This document shows positions 50,800 to 62,055 of a stretch of DNA of 64,000 bases, in pieces. Within the stretch, counting starts at the first letter, position 1. Each line of letters opens with the position of its first letter. The translations under genes were made by a program, and so were the position numbers. The notes beneath the pieces were generated by a model, which ran no database searches, was not told the DNA's origin, and saw nothing but the letters and a program-made list of their open reading frames with translations. This DNA is from Symbiodinium natans (lineage: Eukaryota > Sar > Dinophyceae > Suessiales > Symbiodiniaceae), in assembly GCA_905221605.1 (NCBI GenBank), contig CAJNDS010000047.1:372001-436000 (forward strand), in the 5' to 3' direction.

Positions 50800-53700
50800 G
50801 GTTTAGGGTTTTAGGGTTTAGCGCTTACAGTTTCAGGGTTCAACGTTTAGGGTTTAAGTTTAGGGCTTATAGGGTACCAGGGTCAAACCCAAGGTCCTAC
50901 ATTAAAGCCTAAAACCCTAGACCCTGGAACCAGGGCCCACGCAGTTGCCAGGTGAGGTCTGGCAGGTCTGGCACAGCCTCCTCCTGGCATGATGGCTGTC
51001 ACGATTTTTGGGCCTGACCTGCCCCCCCCCCCCACCTCCCTTTCAAAACTTGCAAGGCACACCTCTTCATGTTCATGGGGCAAAGGGAACATGCTAGGCT
51101 TAGGGGGCTTGGCGTCTGACAGGAGCTGCGGTCTGGCGGCGGCAAACAATGACATGAAACATCCAAGTCTGTAGAAAAACCCTGTTTCGCAACGTTGCCC
51201 CTAGTTTCTACGACTTGCTCCGAAAAGCGACTTAGCACATGTCTGCTAGTGGGGCTTGGGTTTTCTTTTGGGAGGTTTGTGCACCAATTTTTGTCAGGTA
51301 TCCCTATTTTGAGAGGAGAGTTGGACTTGCCAATAGAGGATGGTATTGTCCAGGCGGACCATACCTGAGGAGGAGTGGCAAATACGTCATTCTTCTCTTC
51401 TTTAAGGCATATGGAAAAGGAGTGGGACAGGTCAGTGTGGGACGGGGCGGCGTCAGAGGCCAAATGGTTGAGTCTTTCATAGGCCTCCGTGAGACAGGAT
51501 GCACTCCAGTGCAGGCGAGGTCGACCTCGACGGTAGCGTAACGAACTCCGGTCCAGTTGTGACGAAGCTGGGCGGAGAGCTGACACCCGTCTGTTGTTGT
51601 GATAAGTAGTTCTGATTTGATAATGCCTTAGGTCGTATGCTTGCGCACAAGCGCATGGTTGCATAAGACTTTGTTGCATGCTCCCTCATGGACAAAGAGC
51701 AACGAACACAGATCCCGGGGCTGGTTGCATGCATGTCGGCAAAGAATTTTCGGCCATTGCCTGCGCTACAGCGACGGACAGCTTTCGAGCTGGGTGTCAG
51801 TTCACATCATCTATTGCGATTTGCCAAGGTGCCTAGCTTGAAACAGGGGGTTGCCTAATACAAACTGAAGTGCGAGCCTAAAAGGAAAGGCATTACAGTA
51901 CAATGCCTTACAAACACTGCCTTCCTTCTTTCCATGTGGTCGCCTTTCGTGTGCTCGCTGTTGAATACTGCCTTTTTCAGCTTGCGTTTCAGCACTGCAT
52001 TCACAGCTGTCATGACAGGTCGGTGCAACACCAGAGTGTTTGGTCAACTCAAAAATGCATCTGGAAGCACAATCCAAGCACGCGAGTCATCTTCGGCAAG
52101 TTTTGCAAAGAGTTTTGTCGAATCTGACCTAGGGCGTATCGGAGGTGGCCTTAGTGCCTCCAAAAAGCGTTCTGGGTCTAAGCCGGGAATTGACCGGGAC
52201 ATAAGAGTTCAGTGGTTGCAGAAAGGACAAAAGCAAGCGTTGACCGTCTCAAGCCACCCCGAAGAAAGTTTGAGCGCGGAATTCCAAATGTGAACGTCAT
52301 CTAGCCTGAGCTTATCCAGGGTGCTGGAGTCTTGCTTCCGGACTATGAACTTCGATGGAACTTTCTGGGGTTTCCTTTGCTTTCCCAATGTGCACTGACA
52401 CATTTCTCAGTCGTTTGTTTGGCTTAGCTGCTGTATGGATCCTTCCACAGTACAAAATGAACTCAAAGCTTCCCACCGAAACCCTTCTCTAAAACGTAGG
52501 CTCCACCACAGGTCCAGTTTCTTGCACACCCCCCGATTTGCGGAGCAGTTTTTAGTGTTATATGCAACCCAGCCAAATTAGCATGATGTCTGGCCCAAGT
52601 GGAATTGCACGGGCACGGGGATCCGCAACGACGCGTCCAAGTGCAAGAGTCTCTACTCCGGAACGTTGAAGTCAAGTTGCCCGCAAAGTTGTCTGCAGGT
52701 CTTCTCCGATGATCTCCGCTGCACTGGGAGCGCTGGGGTGCATCGGATGTGCCTGCACACGGTGCAAACAGTACAGTACGGGTAAAATGAAGGTTCAGAT
52801 TGTGTCGACTTTGACTACTGCAAGTGGCGCTCTTGTTGGCTGCTCACTCCCTGCATGTTCTAGCAAGCTTTATGTCGCCGAAAAACACGTGCTTGCAGAA
52901 ACGTTGCCCTTGTGTGCAAAGGCTGTGCCCACAAAGCTCGCGCAGACCCAAGCTCCCACAACCTCCTATGCTAATTAGTCTTCTTTACCTTTGTGGCGAC
53001 CTTGTCACGTGCTTTTTCGTGGCTGACAGCCGAAGTCGGAATCCCGACGCGCGCGTCCCGTGGCTCGGGCCGGCCCGGCTGCCGAGGTGGTGCGCGCAAT
53101 CGCGCGCAGAGTGAACAATTTATGTCTAGCTGCGGGCCAACAACACTCAGACCTCGACAATATGACAATTGACCATAATGGATGACTTCAGCCATTATTC
53201 AAGCAGTGTCAATGTTGGTTCTGGCCTCCGTAGACGCAATCGCCGGTGAAGTCTGCCGAGCACTGCACTCCTGAGGAGCCGTGGAGGCGAGTGAGGGGGG
53301 GGAGGGGGGGGTAAGGCCCGAGGCTCTTGCAGATCAACCGTGCACGACCGGCTGTGACAGATTAGGAAAGGCGCCTCATGCCGAAACTCATGCTGAAACG
53401 CTTGGGCTTCACGTAAGGCACGTTCATCGGTCTCACCGGGAACCTCAGGCTTCATCTCATGTGATATGGAAGCACAGAAGGAGATCAGAGCTTCAGAAAC
53501 CATACGTCCTGCGCACTTCTACACTCGAAAGAACCCTCTTGGGTTCCCCCCGACTCTCTGACCAACCTTCCAAGCAGCCGGGGCCGGTCTGCAGATGCGA
53601 GAGCCGGACCTGAGATTGGGATCCTTTTCCTGATGAGTTTGGCTAATGCTCAGAAGGGAAACTTCAAAGCTGACGGCGTGGTTTTGGCTGTTACCTGATA

Positions 53701-54700
53701 ACGGGGAGTTCTGCAAAGGCACGACGGATGCTACTGGCTTCGGTGACGGCCAGTCTTCCAGGAATGGCTGGTTGGTTGAACTGGGTGGGAGTAAGCCTCC
53801 CTGGCTTAGGCGCCCCTGAGGATGGTGGGGCGTTTCGCTCTTGATTGCTTGGGCCAATTGGCAGTGCTTCTCCACCCCCACGTTGCAATGTACTGTCAGT
53901 ACCGGAAGGGGGGGGGGGGGGGGGGTGGGGCTTGTACGTGGTGGACCATAGCCTTGGTTTGGGGCTTCGGCTCTCACAGAGGACAAGCGCTGAGCACTGC
54001 TAAGGGGTGTAGGGCGGGGCATCGGCAATCGACCTCAGACAAACTGCAGCGGCTTTTCTCTTCAACCTATGTAAACCACCGCGGCCGCCCAGAGAAAGCA
54101 AGGCTTTCAAACACGGCCGGACGGGCCAAGAGGTGGCCCAATTGACCGGGATTTTGATTTTAGCTCGGCTCGACCTGTTATTGTATCCTATCTCGAGCAA
54201 GAGTTCCCACCTGGCTGTGATCGCGAACTGCATGTGCCCTCGTGGAGAAGGAAGGGGGGCAAATCCGCCCTTTGCGGGAGCATCCGCAAAGGCAAGCTCC
54301 ATCATCGCCACCGTGGGGACGCGGACGATGCCCTAATTAGAGCATGCCAATGACCCCTCCACCGCTTCAATGGCTGCTTCATCCACGGAATCGGAGAGAT
54401 CTTAGAGAATGGTAGGACTGCTGGCTAATCTCCAGGCAAAGTTTGCCTTACCAGTGGAGTGCAAAATTGGCTGCGGCGACCTGCCCCCTAGCCCTGCAAC
54501 GCAACTGGTTCCGGAACGAAGGACAACAACTGGTGAGGTCGGCACAGGGGATGCGATGCGGACGACGCATTGGCTGGCCCCTGCTGGCCTGGACACTTCA
54601 GCGCTGAGCCGTGCAGAGCACGAAAGGCACACGCCACCCGCTAAGCTCAGCACTCCGTGTCTGCTGCGACTGCCCTGAACTCACCTACCAGCTGACATGA
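50800..54700. other. Interval without confidently supported genes
   Basis: Degenerate TTTAGGG words end near 50,870. From 51,000 to 54,700 open frames of 60-226 codons exist on both strands (longest minus, 50,999-51,679), but none has a recognisable domain, and opposite-strand alternatives look equally good. The coding-strand heptamer becomes scarce after 51,140. A poly-G run lies near 53,908-53,926 and a G-rich tract near 53,295-53,315. Confidence 0.4.
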
Positions 54701-54779
54701 CAGTGCCCCAACTGTCAGCACAGCATCCAGAACCCTGCCTCCGCATCTGTGCCTCCCAGGCGTTGGCCATGTCCACTCC

Positions 54780-55030
54780 AGCGAACATCTGGGACCTTGT
54801 TCAGGAACTTTTCCAAGATCGGATTGACTTGGCTGTCGCCGATGTCGGCATAGTCGTTCGCCGCAAGGATCCATGCCTTGAACTGGTCACCAATGCGTGT
54901 CCTCTGCCCTGCTTTCAGCTCCTTGTAGATGTATTCCGCTTCTCGCTCCCCGATGGTGATGGTGCCAACATTGTGTTCCCAAAGCACTTCCTCCAGCGCC
55001 TTCTGTACTTTCTGTATCTCCTGTCCATGC
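54780..55030 (-). CDS. Probable internal exon, unrecognised product
   Basis: Minus-strand open segment after a GGACAG acceptor-like site: EIQKVQKALEEVLWEHNVGT, then ITIGEREAEYIYKELKAGQR, TRIGDQFKAWILAANDYADI and NPILEKFLNKVPDV. Strongly coding-like, with charged helices and no stops. The plus-strand frame opposite is open but of poorer composition. No family was assigned. Exon ends are approximate. Confidence 0.5.
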
Positions 55031-55984
55031 TAGAGGCATCGTGCACAGGGCAATAGAATGTGGCCCGGGGCCCAATGCAAGCGATCTATGTCAGCACCGA
55101 GCACAACACGGACGATAATTTGGGTCTAGCCAGCAGCATGTAGACTCTTCAAGCAGGCTGTTTAACCGTGGGAAGTACTAGCAATGTTTTCCTCGGACAC
55201 TCCTCAAAAACACCAAGGACTCAAAAACACCAAGGAATGCCACCTGACTTCTCATGCCCCGATCGGTTCAAGCCCAGACAACGTGCAGACATCCTGGCAG
55301 TGCAGTGCATACGAAGCATGGCATGGAAAAAGGCTGCTCTGGAGATTTGCATGCGCAATGCCAAGAAGAATGGAATCGTCCAGACAGGAGGCAAGGGTTG
55401 ATCAGCTGCTAACTGTGGTGGGAATCTTAGCATGCAACCAACACGCTGGCCACTCCCTCCCTTCAAAAACCACCTTTCCTTATTTCCACCTGCTCTGAGC
55501 TTCTGCAGCTTTCTTATTTCCCTCCTTTCCCGACCCTCCCTTCCCCCAGGCCCAGCTCAGGCTTCATCGCTGCATCCTCCTGTTTCAAATTTCTGTCGTG
55601 CTTCACATGGTTTCACGCACCCCGCACAGCATCGAGGAAGCATGAGACAACATCCCCGAAATCACCAAGAGACTAAAACTGACCACACACGGACACAAGA
55701 TATTGAAAACTGACCATGCATTTCAGGTGGCTAGTCGCGGGGACTGACCTGAGCATTATTCTGATATGACCTGACAGAGATGTCAACAAAGATCTGAGGC
55801 TACAGAAGAGGGTCCTCAGCCTGATACCTCAGAGACACATCATGAGCTTTGTGGGTTTTGTCGTCTTTGTCTTTGTCCTCCACCTCGACCTGCAGTGGGT
55901 CAGACACGGAATCCATGGCACAGGGTGCTTCACACAACATGGCAGGTTTCTGGATGTGTCCCGCAGGGTCCGACTACGTCAAGA

Positions 55985-56060
55985 GAGGAGAACAAGTTCT
56001 CCAGCTCGTGCAAGGATTTACACACCAATGGGGTCGCAGAGTCGTCCAAAACAAAGGTCT
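55985..56060 (-). CDS. Probable exon, downstream of the 56.1-56.3 kb exon
   Basis: Minus-strand segment EFPKTFVLDDSATPLVCKSL then HELENLFSSLDVVG. Short but coding-like, and it lies 50-60 bases downstream of a better exon on the same strand. A further acidic piece, DPLQVEVEDKDKDDKTHKAH, is at about 55,842-55,905. All may belong to one gene. Confidence 0.35.
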
Positions 56061-56109
56061 TTGGAAACTCTCAAGATACGTTAAACATGTCGACACACAC
56101 TCCTGCAAA

Positions 56110-56300
56110 TTAAGGCTTTCCAATCTCAAGAACCGTGGTCAAAGGGCTTGTGACTCCCGACTTCGAGTCTATGCCAGGAGCTTTAGCCTTCAAGTGTGTC
56201 TGGTCCGCGTTGTGTTGGAGTGCTTTGTCAAACATTCCTGGGATCCCAATCCACGAGTTAAATTTGGGAACAAACTGCACATGGGGGAATAACTTTTGCA
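56110..56300 (-). CDS. Probable exon, unrecognised
   Basis: The minus-strand frame contains QFVPKFNSWIGIPGMFDKAL then QHNADQTHLKAKAPGIDSKS and GVTSPLTTVLEIGKP. The frame is open upstream to 56,448, with less coding-like text there (SWLAHKFLNHLPRWRFPLLS). No known domain. AT-rich DNA with ATAATA/AACAA words lies upstream (56,570-56,880). Confidence 0.4.
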
Positions 56301-56569
56301 ACAGCACAGTGGAAAGCAAAGGAAAGCGCCATCTGGGAAGATGATTGAGGAATTTGTGTGCCAGCCAGCTTGCATATTGCACGGATGCACAAACAAACTT
56401 CGGCGTTCGAGCTACAACGTAAGCGCGTTGAATCGCTTGTGCAGCCACTACAGAGGGCTCAGGGTTTACACGATCCCTCGGCTCGAAAAATGCAGTTGCT
56501 GGTCTGGCTTTTCACTGCTAGTTTGAACAGATGGGATATTGGGTGATTGAAAGTGCAGCTTGAGCTACA

Positions 56570-56880
56570 GGGCTGTTATTATCTTAGTCATTACTGATTC
56601 CATAATCATAGTAATAATGAGAAGAACAACAATAACAGTAGTCATAGTAATAAGATTAAGAACGATTATTCACACGTCTCTTATGTTTTTGCAGTTGTAA
56701 TGCTAGTATGTTTGTTGTCATTATCCCTATGTATTTTGACCTCTATAATAATAGAATAAACAAAAGCACCAAACAATAACACTAAGAATAACACCAATAA
56801 CACATGGCCATCATTCTCATTTCTATTACGCTTTATTGTTAAATTCTTGTTGCGAATATTATTGTTGTTGTTGCTGCCTT
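56570..56880. repeat. AT-rich low-complexity segment
   Basis: TAGTAATAA, AACAATAAC and TTGTTGTTG words make about 300 bases markedly AT-richer than the neighbourhood. Nothing coding was seen. Confidence 0.8.
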
Positions 56881-57168
56881 TCTGGCCACCTTCCCCTTTG
56901 GGTTGCAACCTTCACCTGCCCTGCAGCGTTAAGTGACAAATCTTACCAATTTTGCGCCTGGGCCAAAGGATCCAATGCTCCTGCGAGTGGGGTGTGGCGA
57001 ATGTAGCACCTCGTACAGAAACTGCCGTGACTCAGGTTGGCAGGCATGCAGCTTGGCCAACACAAAGCTTCGAGGAGGCTGCAGAAGAACTGCGCCACGA
57101 GTCTTCTGTATCTCCTACTGGCACAGGGGCTGTTGCAAAGTCACTAAAGTAACGGCGAGCTGTTTGTC

Positions 57169-58620
57169 TCAGTCCTGCTGGGTTACTTCACTGACCTGGT
57201 GGTCGTTGCATCTCCACCACGTGCCCTTGTCTGACTTCCGCTCGCAGATGTAGTGCCCACTTCGAGCACTGGGCGAGACGTGCACTGCTGGCTCTCGAGC
57301 TCGCGAAAACTGCCCGTGCCTTTCGCCAAAACGGCGCACCACGGCTCGCAGGTGGTATGAATGTTGATCCACCTGGCTAATCCGGCGCTTGAGATGAGGC
57401 TACACCAGGCTTCCCAGCCAGCCTCGCTTTTCTCCCCCATCTTCTTGCGTGTGGGCATCTGCAACCTGGGTAAGTGCATCACTCGCCCAAACACTCCAGC
57501 AATAGGGGTTTGGGATCCGGACGTCTCTGCAATCTGTCCAGGGATCCGGACTTCTTGCCCATTCTGGCGGCAGAAGAAGCACAATATTAGCACAAGATGC
57601 AGCGCATAAGCATGGCAAATTCGTGTAAGGCCTCGTCAAAGCCCTTGAGCTGCAGAAGCAAGACTGGACCCTCTTGAACAACTTGTTTGTCCTGCGCAAC
57701 TGGCCGCTGAGCACGGTCCTTTCCTGTGGCAGCTGCGCACCTTCTGCATCCTCGTGTTTTGGTCGCACCCGACGCACCAGGCCTCCAGAACCACGTCTTT
57801 TTGGTTTTTACTGACTTTCGCAGCAAGTTGTATTCCTCTCTTGTGCCTCGACTTCTTCGGCTTCAAAGTAGTTCTTCAGCATACTCTCCACAGTCTCATT
57901 GCCACTGCCTCTCAAGCTGGATTGCTCACTCAGACTTTTGAGAATAGTGTAGTGGGGCCAACTAAGATCCTTACTGGCCAGCTGCAAGCTAAGGTAAGGC
58001 TGTTCAGCCTGCGCGGACAATATGGAAGATCCCCACTGCCACCACCCGTTACACCTCGATGGTCTGGCCTGCCAACCGTCACTGCGGCCACACCTCCAGG
58101 AGGGTTTTTTGTTGAGGGATTTTTTGGGCTCCCGCATAGCTGGACGAGTTCAGGGCTTTTAGGGCGTAGGGTTTGGAGCCGTGTCGTGCGCAAGTGCAGG
58201 CTTGCTTGTCAGCAAGAGCCGTCCGTGGTGCTGATGAGCGCCCGGCGTTTTGCACTCGAGCCTATCCCGTTCCACACCACCAAAGAGGCTGCGAATGGCC
58301 TCATCTGTCAAGACCGCTTCGTCAGCTAGGATGCGGCAGCAAAAGCCCTGCGCTCATCAACGCATCTAGGAATTCGAAGCCTTGTACTGTGGCAGAATCT
58401 CCGAGTCCTGCCACAGGAAAACTGCCGAGACTCCCGAGCACGAAGGTTTGCCCAGGTCCTCTGGCGGCTCCAGCAACCTGAGCACAAGAGCGCGCGCTGT
58501 GATGCTGCCACATACAAGAACGAAGGCAATCAGGCGTGCCATCATGCAGCAAACACGGAAATCTGCACAACGAAGCACCCCCCCCCACCCCATGGCCCTT
58601 CGGTCCAAAGTCCAAAGCTG
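57169..58620 (-). CDS. Ubiquitin-specific protease (USP/UCH family) C-terminal region, several exons
   Basis: Several minus-strand segments in the right order suggest a USP catalytic domain. At about 58,340-58,400 ATVQGFEFLDALM resembles the Gln-Asp-x-x-Glu-Phe-Leu box. At about 58,230-58,315 IRSLFGGVERDRLECKT resembles the fingers start. At about 57,745-57,830 WCVGCDQNTRMQK looks like the second zinc-knuckle half. At about 57,625-57,660 PVLLLQLKGF matches the Leu-x-Leu-Lys-Arg-Phe box, with Gly for Arg. At 57,180-57,362 YHLRAVVRRFGE then SGHYICERKSDKGTWWRCND matches the His box, with the catalytic His in Gly-His-Tyr and the Asn-Asp after it. The enzyme would cleave ubiquitin from proteins. 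The Cys box was not located upstream. Introns separate the pieces, and exon ends are approximate. Confidence 0.6.
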
Positions 58621-58789
58621 CAACTGTTCCAGCGAAACCATCCAGCGCACTACAGCTATAGTATCTATGGTGAGGCTTGTTGACGCTCTTGCGACACTGG
58701 TGCCCTCAGCTTGCCACAGTACATGGAGCATAAGACATCTTGAATGTCACAGGTGGAGGAACCAGCTCACAAAACCAAGCACGTTCAGT

Positions 58790-59400
58790 TAAACGTGGGG
58801 AAGCCTGTGCAATAAGGACAAAGGCTGCATAGTCCGCGAAGCGTTGTGCCAATGACTCTGTATTGAAGCCCCTCCGTGTCCTTTGAACTTCTCACATCCA
58901 CCCCAGCAGAAACCAAAGTTCAGCGATCGCGTGGTTCGCAACTGGATCTGAAACAGCTGATCCTGCATGCACCCCGAGCACCAACACAGCCCAACCCTGC
59001 ACGGTGGCACAGATCTTTCGTTTCAGGGACGGCAAGTTGGGTGGAACAGTTCATGCGCTTTCTTTCATCTCACTGACACGGGCAAGGCACTGCAACAAGA
59101 ACTCTGCCGCATCTTGCTGTTCGTTCCAATCTTCTTTGTAGACCCGCCTAGGCTTGACAGGCACAAGAAGAAAAAGCCCACAACACCCCAACCAAATCAA
59201 GCATCGCACCAGGTGAGGTTCTCAACTTTTGATGCGTCAGCCTGCCTGGCAGTGGGTCACACGTCTGCCCAGGTACGCCACGGCCAAAAACTCGGCAGGC
59301 TTGCGCAGCGGGGTCGGTCACAGCGGATAGTGCCTCTGGCAAGCCATCGTGCACAGCGCAGTGCAGGCAGTAAACTTCTCAGGCCTGCAAGGCTGCGTTA
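58790..59400 (-). CDS. Possible upstream exons of the protease gene or another gene
   Basis: Weakly coding-like minus-strand text includes SLAQRFADYAAFVLIAQA near 58,805-58,860. No Cys-box word (Gly-Asn-x-Cys) of a USP was seen. Frames of both strands are open in places. I note it only as the place where the N-terminal part of the protease should lie. Confidence 0.2.
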
Positions 59401-59556
59401 GCGTAGCACGTGTTGCCTGATGGCTGGACGTGGCTGGACCATGGAGCTAACTCGACGTGTCTCTTCTGGCAAGCCTCGGTTGGGCAGGCCAGCTGGGCGC
59501 TCATCGTCCTGAGCTTGGATACAGCGATGCTCTGCAGGCCAATACCTTGACGCCAT

Positions 59557-59558
<2 letters not shown>

Positions 59559-59593
<35 letters not shown>
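59559..59593. repeat. (CA)n microsatellite
   Basis: About 16 CA dinucleotides. The Cys-Val run in the opposite frame is an artefact. Confidence 0.97.
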
Positions 59594-59594
<1 letters not shown>

Positions 59595-59639
59595 CGCCCA
59601 AGCGATTCTGCAACCCCTGCCCCCTCCCCGTGTTACTAG

Positions 59640-59818
59640 ACCTGCGCGAACCGCGCATGCACCAGCGTCACCTGCAGTTCTGAGCAGAGTTTCCCAAAAT
59701 GCAAATTCACATAATAGGCATCTGCGTCCACAGAGGCAAACCCAGCCCTGCCGGTCTTCGGATGCTTCCAAACTCTTTTGGCACTAGCTCCATTCCCGAC
59801 GTACCCCAGTGTCACCAA
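59640..59818 (-). CDS. Possible exon
   Basis: Minus-strand text LGYVGNGASAKRVWKHPKTG then RAGFASVDADAYYVNLHFGK and LCSELQVTLVHARFAQV. Balanced composition with beta-like alternation. No family was recognised and boundaries are unknown. Confidence 0.35.
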
Positions 59819-60550
59819 CCTCCGAATCTGGCAGTTATGCCTGCAGGCTTCTGCAAAATCATCTTTCCACCTACAATATTTCCAAGTCTCTATCCGATTC
59901 TACGTATCATTTCAATTTGAGGCTGCTCAAGGCGGAGGAGCAGCCCATCTAAGAGCAGCGATGATGCCCTCTGCAGTTTGGCTCTGGACAGATTGGAATG
60001 CACTTGAGCTGCCAAGTGTGGGGAGAATGCGATTTCAAACAAATGTCCTGCTCTTCGCCTCCGCTCACTTGACAGCAGCCTGTCCTTCGAACGAGCAAGG
60101 CATGCAACGTGTGTCCACTGGCCAAGTATCCGCAAAGCGCAATCAGGATCGTCTAGTATGACTGGAACAGCGTGTATGTGCTTGATTCCAGGCCGCTTCC
60201 TGCTGGAAAGGTCGTTGTCCGCATCCTGCGCCGGCAGCAGGTGCCAACCACGCTGTAATCATAGAAGAAGTAAAAACAGTTCTTCAATTGGCCATCTAGC
60301 ATTCAGGCCCGACCAAACAACCAACATACTACGCTGGCTTTTGCCCGATAGCACAACCCACTCACACCTTCACTCATACAGTGCAACAAGCGGACAGCAT
60401 GACAGCACCACAAGCAATGATTCATTGGCCTTCGGGGAGTCAGAGGAAGCGAACCTCTGCCCTCCGTTCCGTTTCCCACCGAGAAGCCTCGGCCTGGACA
60501 GGCAACCCCCAAACAGCAGGCAACCATGAAGTCCGGCCTGGTCCCGCGCC

Positions 60551-60809
60551 TTCGCCTGCAAGTAGGGCCGTGGTTCGGCGACTCCTATCGAGTGAAGTCA
60601 GTGAAGTCGTCACTGCAACTATCTCTCTGAAAGCTGTGTCGGGCATAATGCCACAGAAGACAGTCTAAGACAGCGAAGCAGAACGGAGAACTGGGCCGCG
60701 AGGAACTTCAACTTGAGAGCATCGGCCGCTGTTGCACGCAAAAGCTCCGACAAGCAGCCCTCCCACACACCGCGGACACGGAGCTGCGTACTTCTAGCAA
60801 CTTCTCAAA
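60551..60809. repeat. Diverged direct repeat copy 1
   Basis: Starts CTGCAAGTAGGGCCG, contains ATCTCTCTGAAAGC, TGTCGGG and AATGCCACAGAAGACAGT, and ends ACACACCGCGGACACGGAGC plus TGCGTACTTCTAGCA. It aligns collinearly with 61,823-62,052, with indels. On the minus strand both copies keep fragments of a common peptide (PDTAFREI and LLAG words), so the unit may be a decayed coding element. Confidence 0.85.
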
Positions 60810-61822
60810 CCCCTGCATCGTGCATGTGCCCCTCACTGCCTGGGCTGGAGCATCACCATGAAGCCTCGGCCTGAACGACAACAGCAAGCAGGTTTCGCGT
60901 CGGCGCCGGCCTCATGTGGAAGCCAACCCAATCCGGACCTACTTTTTGGTTGCCTGCTTCTGCGTGGGGCCTGCAGGTGTCAAAAAACTCCAAAGCATTC
61001 AGTTTCGTTGCAAGCAACATGTACTGCAAAGCGCGGCTTTAGATTTTCAGAGTTCTTTACTACTCTTTATCGTCTGTTTCACGCCGCTTTGCGGGGCTTC
61101 CACGGGCTGCCCCCCCCCCCCCCCCTCCCGGGTTGCTGCTGTGACCGTTGGCTGGAGGTGCGGGTCCGACCCCGACGGTCCAAGCTGCGGAGGCCGTTGC
61201 TTTGCATTGTTCAGCATGCTCTGCTCAGAGCCTGTGCCATGCGCTTGCGTCGCGCTGCTGGGCAGACGAGTCCCTTGCTCTGTGGCTTATTCAGTCGCCC
61301 GCGGTCTCTCTTCGTGCATGCCGTGCATGTCGCCCGCTGAACAATATGTGGGCTGGACGCTGGCATCCAGTAGCTGTTCTTTTGTCCCGTTTTGATGCAA
61401 GCCGTGCAAACCCTCTGTGAACCCATATCTCAGATGCTGACCTTCTTTGTTGCTGCCGGCAAGCGCACGGAACAGGGTCTTGCACCCTCCAGGGTCTGAT
61501 TGCAATGTCTGCGCAAATGTTATCTCATTCCATGCAAGCGCCTGCAGATGAGAGCGCGCCGCTTTGGCTTTTTTTTTTGGCGGCCTTCTGCGCTGCCTTG
61601 TAGCAATCCCACCCTTGCCCGTGGCACGAATCCTTGCCCTTGCTCAAAGCCTTCAGAAGCCTTTAAGAAGCTGGCTCTCTGCTTCGCTTCAGCCTGCAGC
61701 CCGTAGCCCGCAGAAAGCAAGGCAGCTCCGTGCCGAAGACCGATGCCACAAAGCTTTTGCCTCCTCGCGCATCTTTGTCGCCTTCGCCCAAGCCTCCCGG
61801 GCCTGGGCCTGCGCCAGTCTCG

Positions 61823-62052
61823 CCTGCAAGTAGGGCCGATGTTTGGCGGCTCCTATCGAATGAAGTCGTACCAAGGCCCGGGCAATCGCTGCAATTATCT
61901 CTCTGAAAGCCGTGTCGGGAACAATGCCACAGAAGACAGTGAAGCAGGACTGAGAACCGGGCCTCTTCGAGCAACTTGGGTTGAGCGCCAAGCTGCGCTA
62001 CGCCCTGCCACACACCGCGGACACTGAGCTGCGTACTTCTAGCATCTTCTGA
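61823..62052. repeat. Diverged direct repeat copy 2
   Basis: Second copy of the unit at 60,551, about 1.27 kb away. The minus-strand frame 61,689-61,991 is open through it: IVPDTAFREIIAAIARALVR, then AKHRPYLQARLAQAQAREAW and AKATKMREEAKALW. That suggests a once-coding repeat with a helical Ala/Arg-rich segment. Confidence 0.85.
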
Positions 62053-62055
62053 AAC

